DNA of 5,988 nucleotides from Deltaproteobacteria bacterium (GTDB lineage: Bacteria > Myxococcota_A > Polyangia > Polyangiales > Houyiibacteriaceae), in NCBI GenBank assembly GCA_003647035.1, contig QMMB01000227.1, positions 1 through 5,988 on the forward strand. The letters are read 5' to 3'. Positions 5,702-5,988 of the stretch are shown here, in pieces. Under the pieces are notes generated by a model. That model was not told the origin of the DNA and ran no database searches. It saw nothing but the letters and a program-made list of their open reading frames with translations. Position 1 is the first letter of the stretch. Each line of letters starts with the position of its first letter. The position numbers were made by a program, and so were the translations under genes.

Positions 5702-5988
5702 GCGCCCGAACGCCGGCTGCGCAACCCGACGAGGCTCGTTCCCAATGCGAGGACGATTCCGGCCGTCAGGAGCGAGCCTCGGGGAATGAACGGCATCAGC
5801 AAGAGGCACGTGAGGGCTCCGATGATCGGAACCATCCGGGGCGCGCAAAATGTGCGCGCACGCCTGCGGTCGCGGCGCTTGATGACGATGAGAGAGACGT
5901 TCATCGTGAAGAACACCATCAAGAGCAATAGGCTCGTCGTTCCGGCCAAGTAGGTGAGGGTCCCGGACAAGGCCAGCAAGAGCGCAAC
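5698..5988 (-). CDS. C-terminal part of an APC-superfamily amino acid permease-like transporter, 5' end outside the window
   Basis: The frame is open to the right edge, giving 96 visible residues and no usable start with a membrane-protein N-terminus. The visible part has three hydrophobic segments: about 12-34, 49-64 and 68-86. Between the first and second is a basic cytoplasmic-looking loop (IKRRDRRRARTF) followed by FCAPRMVPIIG, close to the F-x-A-P-x-x-P-x-x-G stretch common near the C-terminus of amino acid permeases of the APC superfamily. The short basic end (RSRRSGA) is also usual. The family call rests on this loop and helix pattern alone. It has no evident link to cytochrome function and probably marks the border of the electron-transfer locus. 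Its TAG shares the sequence CTAG with the TAG of the convergent small membrane protein. Confidence 0.72.
   Translation of the reverse strand, partial: VALLLALSGTLTYLAGTTSLLLLMVFFTMNVSLIVIKRRDRRRARTFCAPRMVPIIGALTCLLLMPFIPRGSLLTAGIVLALGTSLVGLRSRRSGA

Noticed and set aside
5452..5931. Plus-strand frame running across the small membrane protein and into the permease region
   Set aside because: It has a charged, low-complexity translation that conflicts with two better-supported membrane-protein genes.

Overview
This window comes from a GC-rich Gram-negative bacterium. I infer this from two things: c-type cytochromes carrying signal sequences or anchors, and an apparent outer-membrane beta-barrel. 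The heavy investment in multiheme cytochromes recalls Myxococcota, Desulfuromonadota (the Geobacter group) and other former Deltaproteobacteria, but no marker here fixes the taxon. Coding density is close to 100 percent. Almost every gene junction is a 4-base overlap, and the only non-coding stretch is about 21 bases between two divergent genes.

Layout from left to right: (1) the 3' part of a plus-strand hexaheme cytochrome with a C-terminal membrane anchor (1-860). It converges on (2) a minus-strand operon read from 4733 down to 857. In transcription order this operon encodes a beta-barrel outer-membrane protein (433 aa), a 13-heme cytochrome (355 aa) and a 23-heme cytochrome (504 aa), joined by two ATGA stop/start overlaps. 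Divergently, on the plus strand, lies (3) a NapC/NirT-like tetraheme quinol dehydrogenase (4755-5432), coupled by another ATGA overlap to (4) a 90-aa protein with two membrane segments. This pair converges on (5) the 3' end of an APC-type amino acid permease (5698-5988, partial), which probably marks the edge of the locus.

The four cytochromes together carry 46 visible heme-binding motifs (6 + 23 + 13 + 4) in under 6 kb. The gene set has the logic of a trans-envelope electron conduit. A NapC-type protein would take electrons from quinol in the inner membrane, very-high-heme cytochromes would carry them across the periplasm, and a barrel would let a cytochrome pass the outer membrane. This is the logic of Mtr/Pio/Pcc systems, but the composition differs: the 23-heme protein contains nine regular di-heme repeats behind an N-terminal hydrophobic anchor, and I do not recognise the barrel as a named MtrB/PioB/OmbB relative. 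The direction of electron flow and the terminal partner cannot be read from this sequence.
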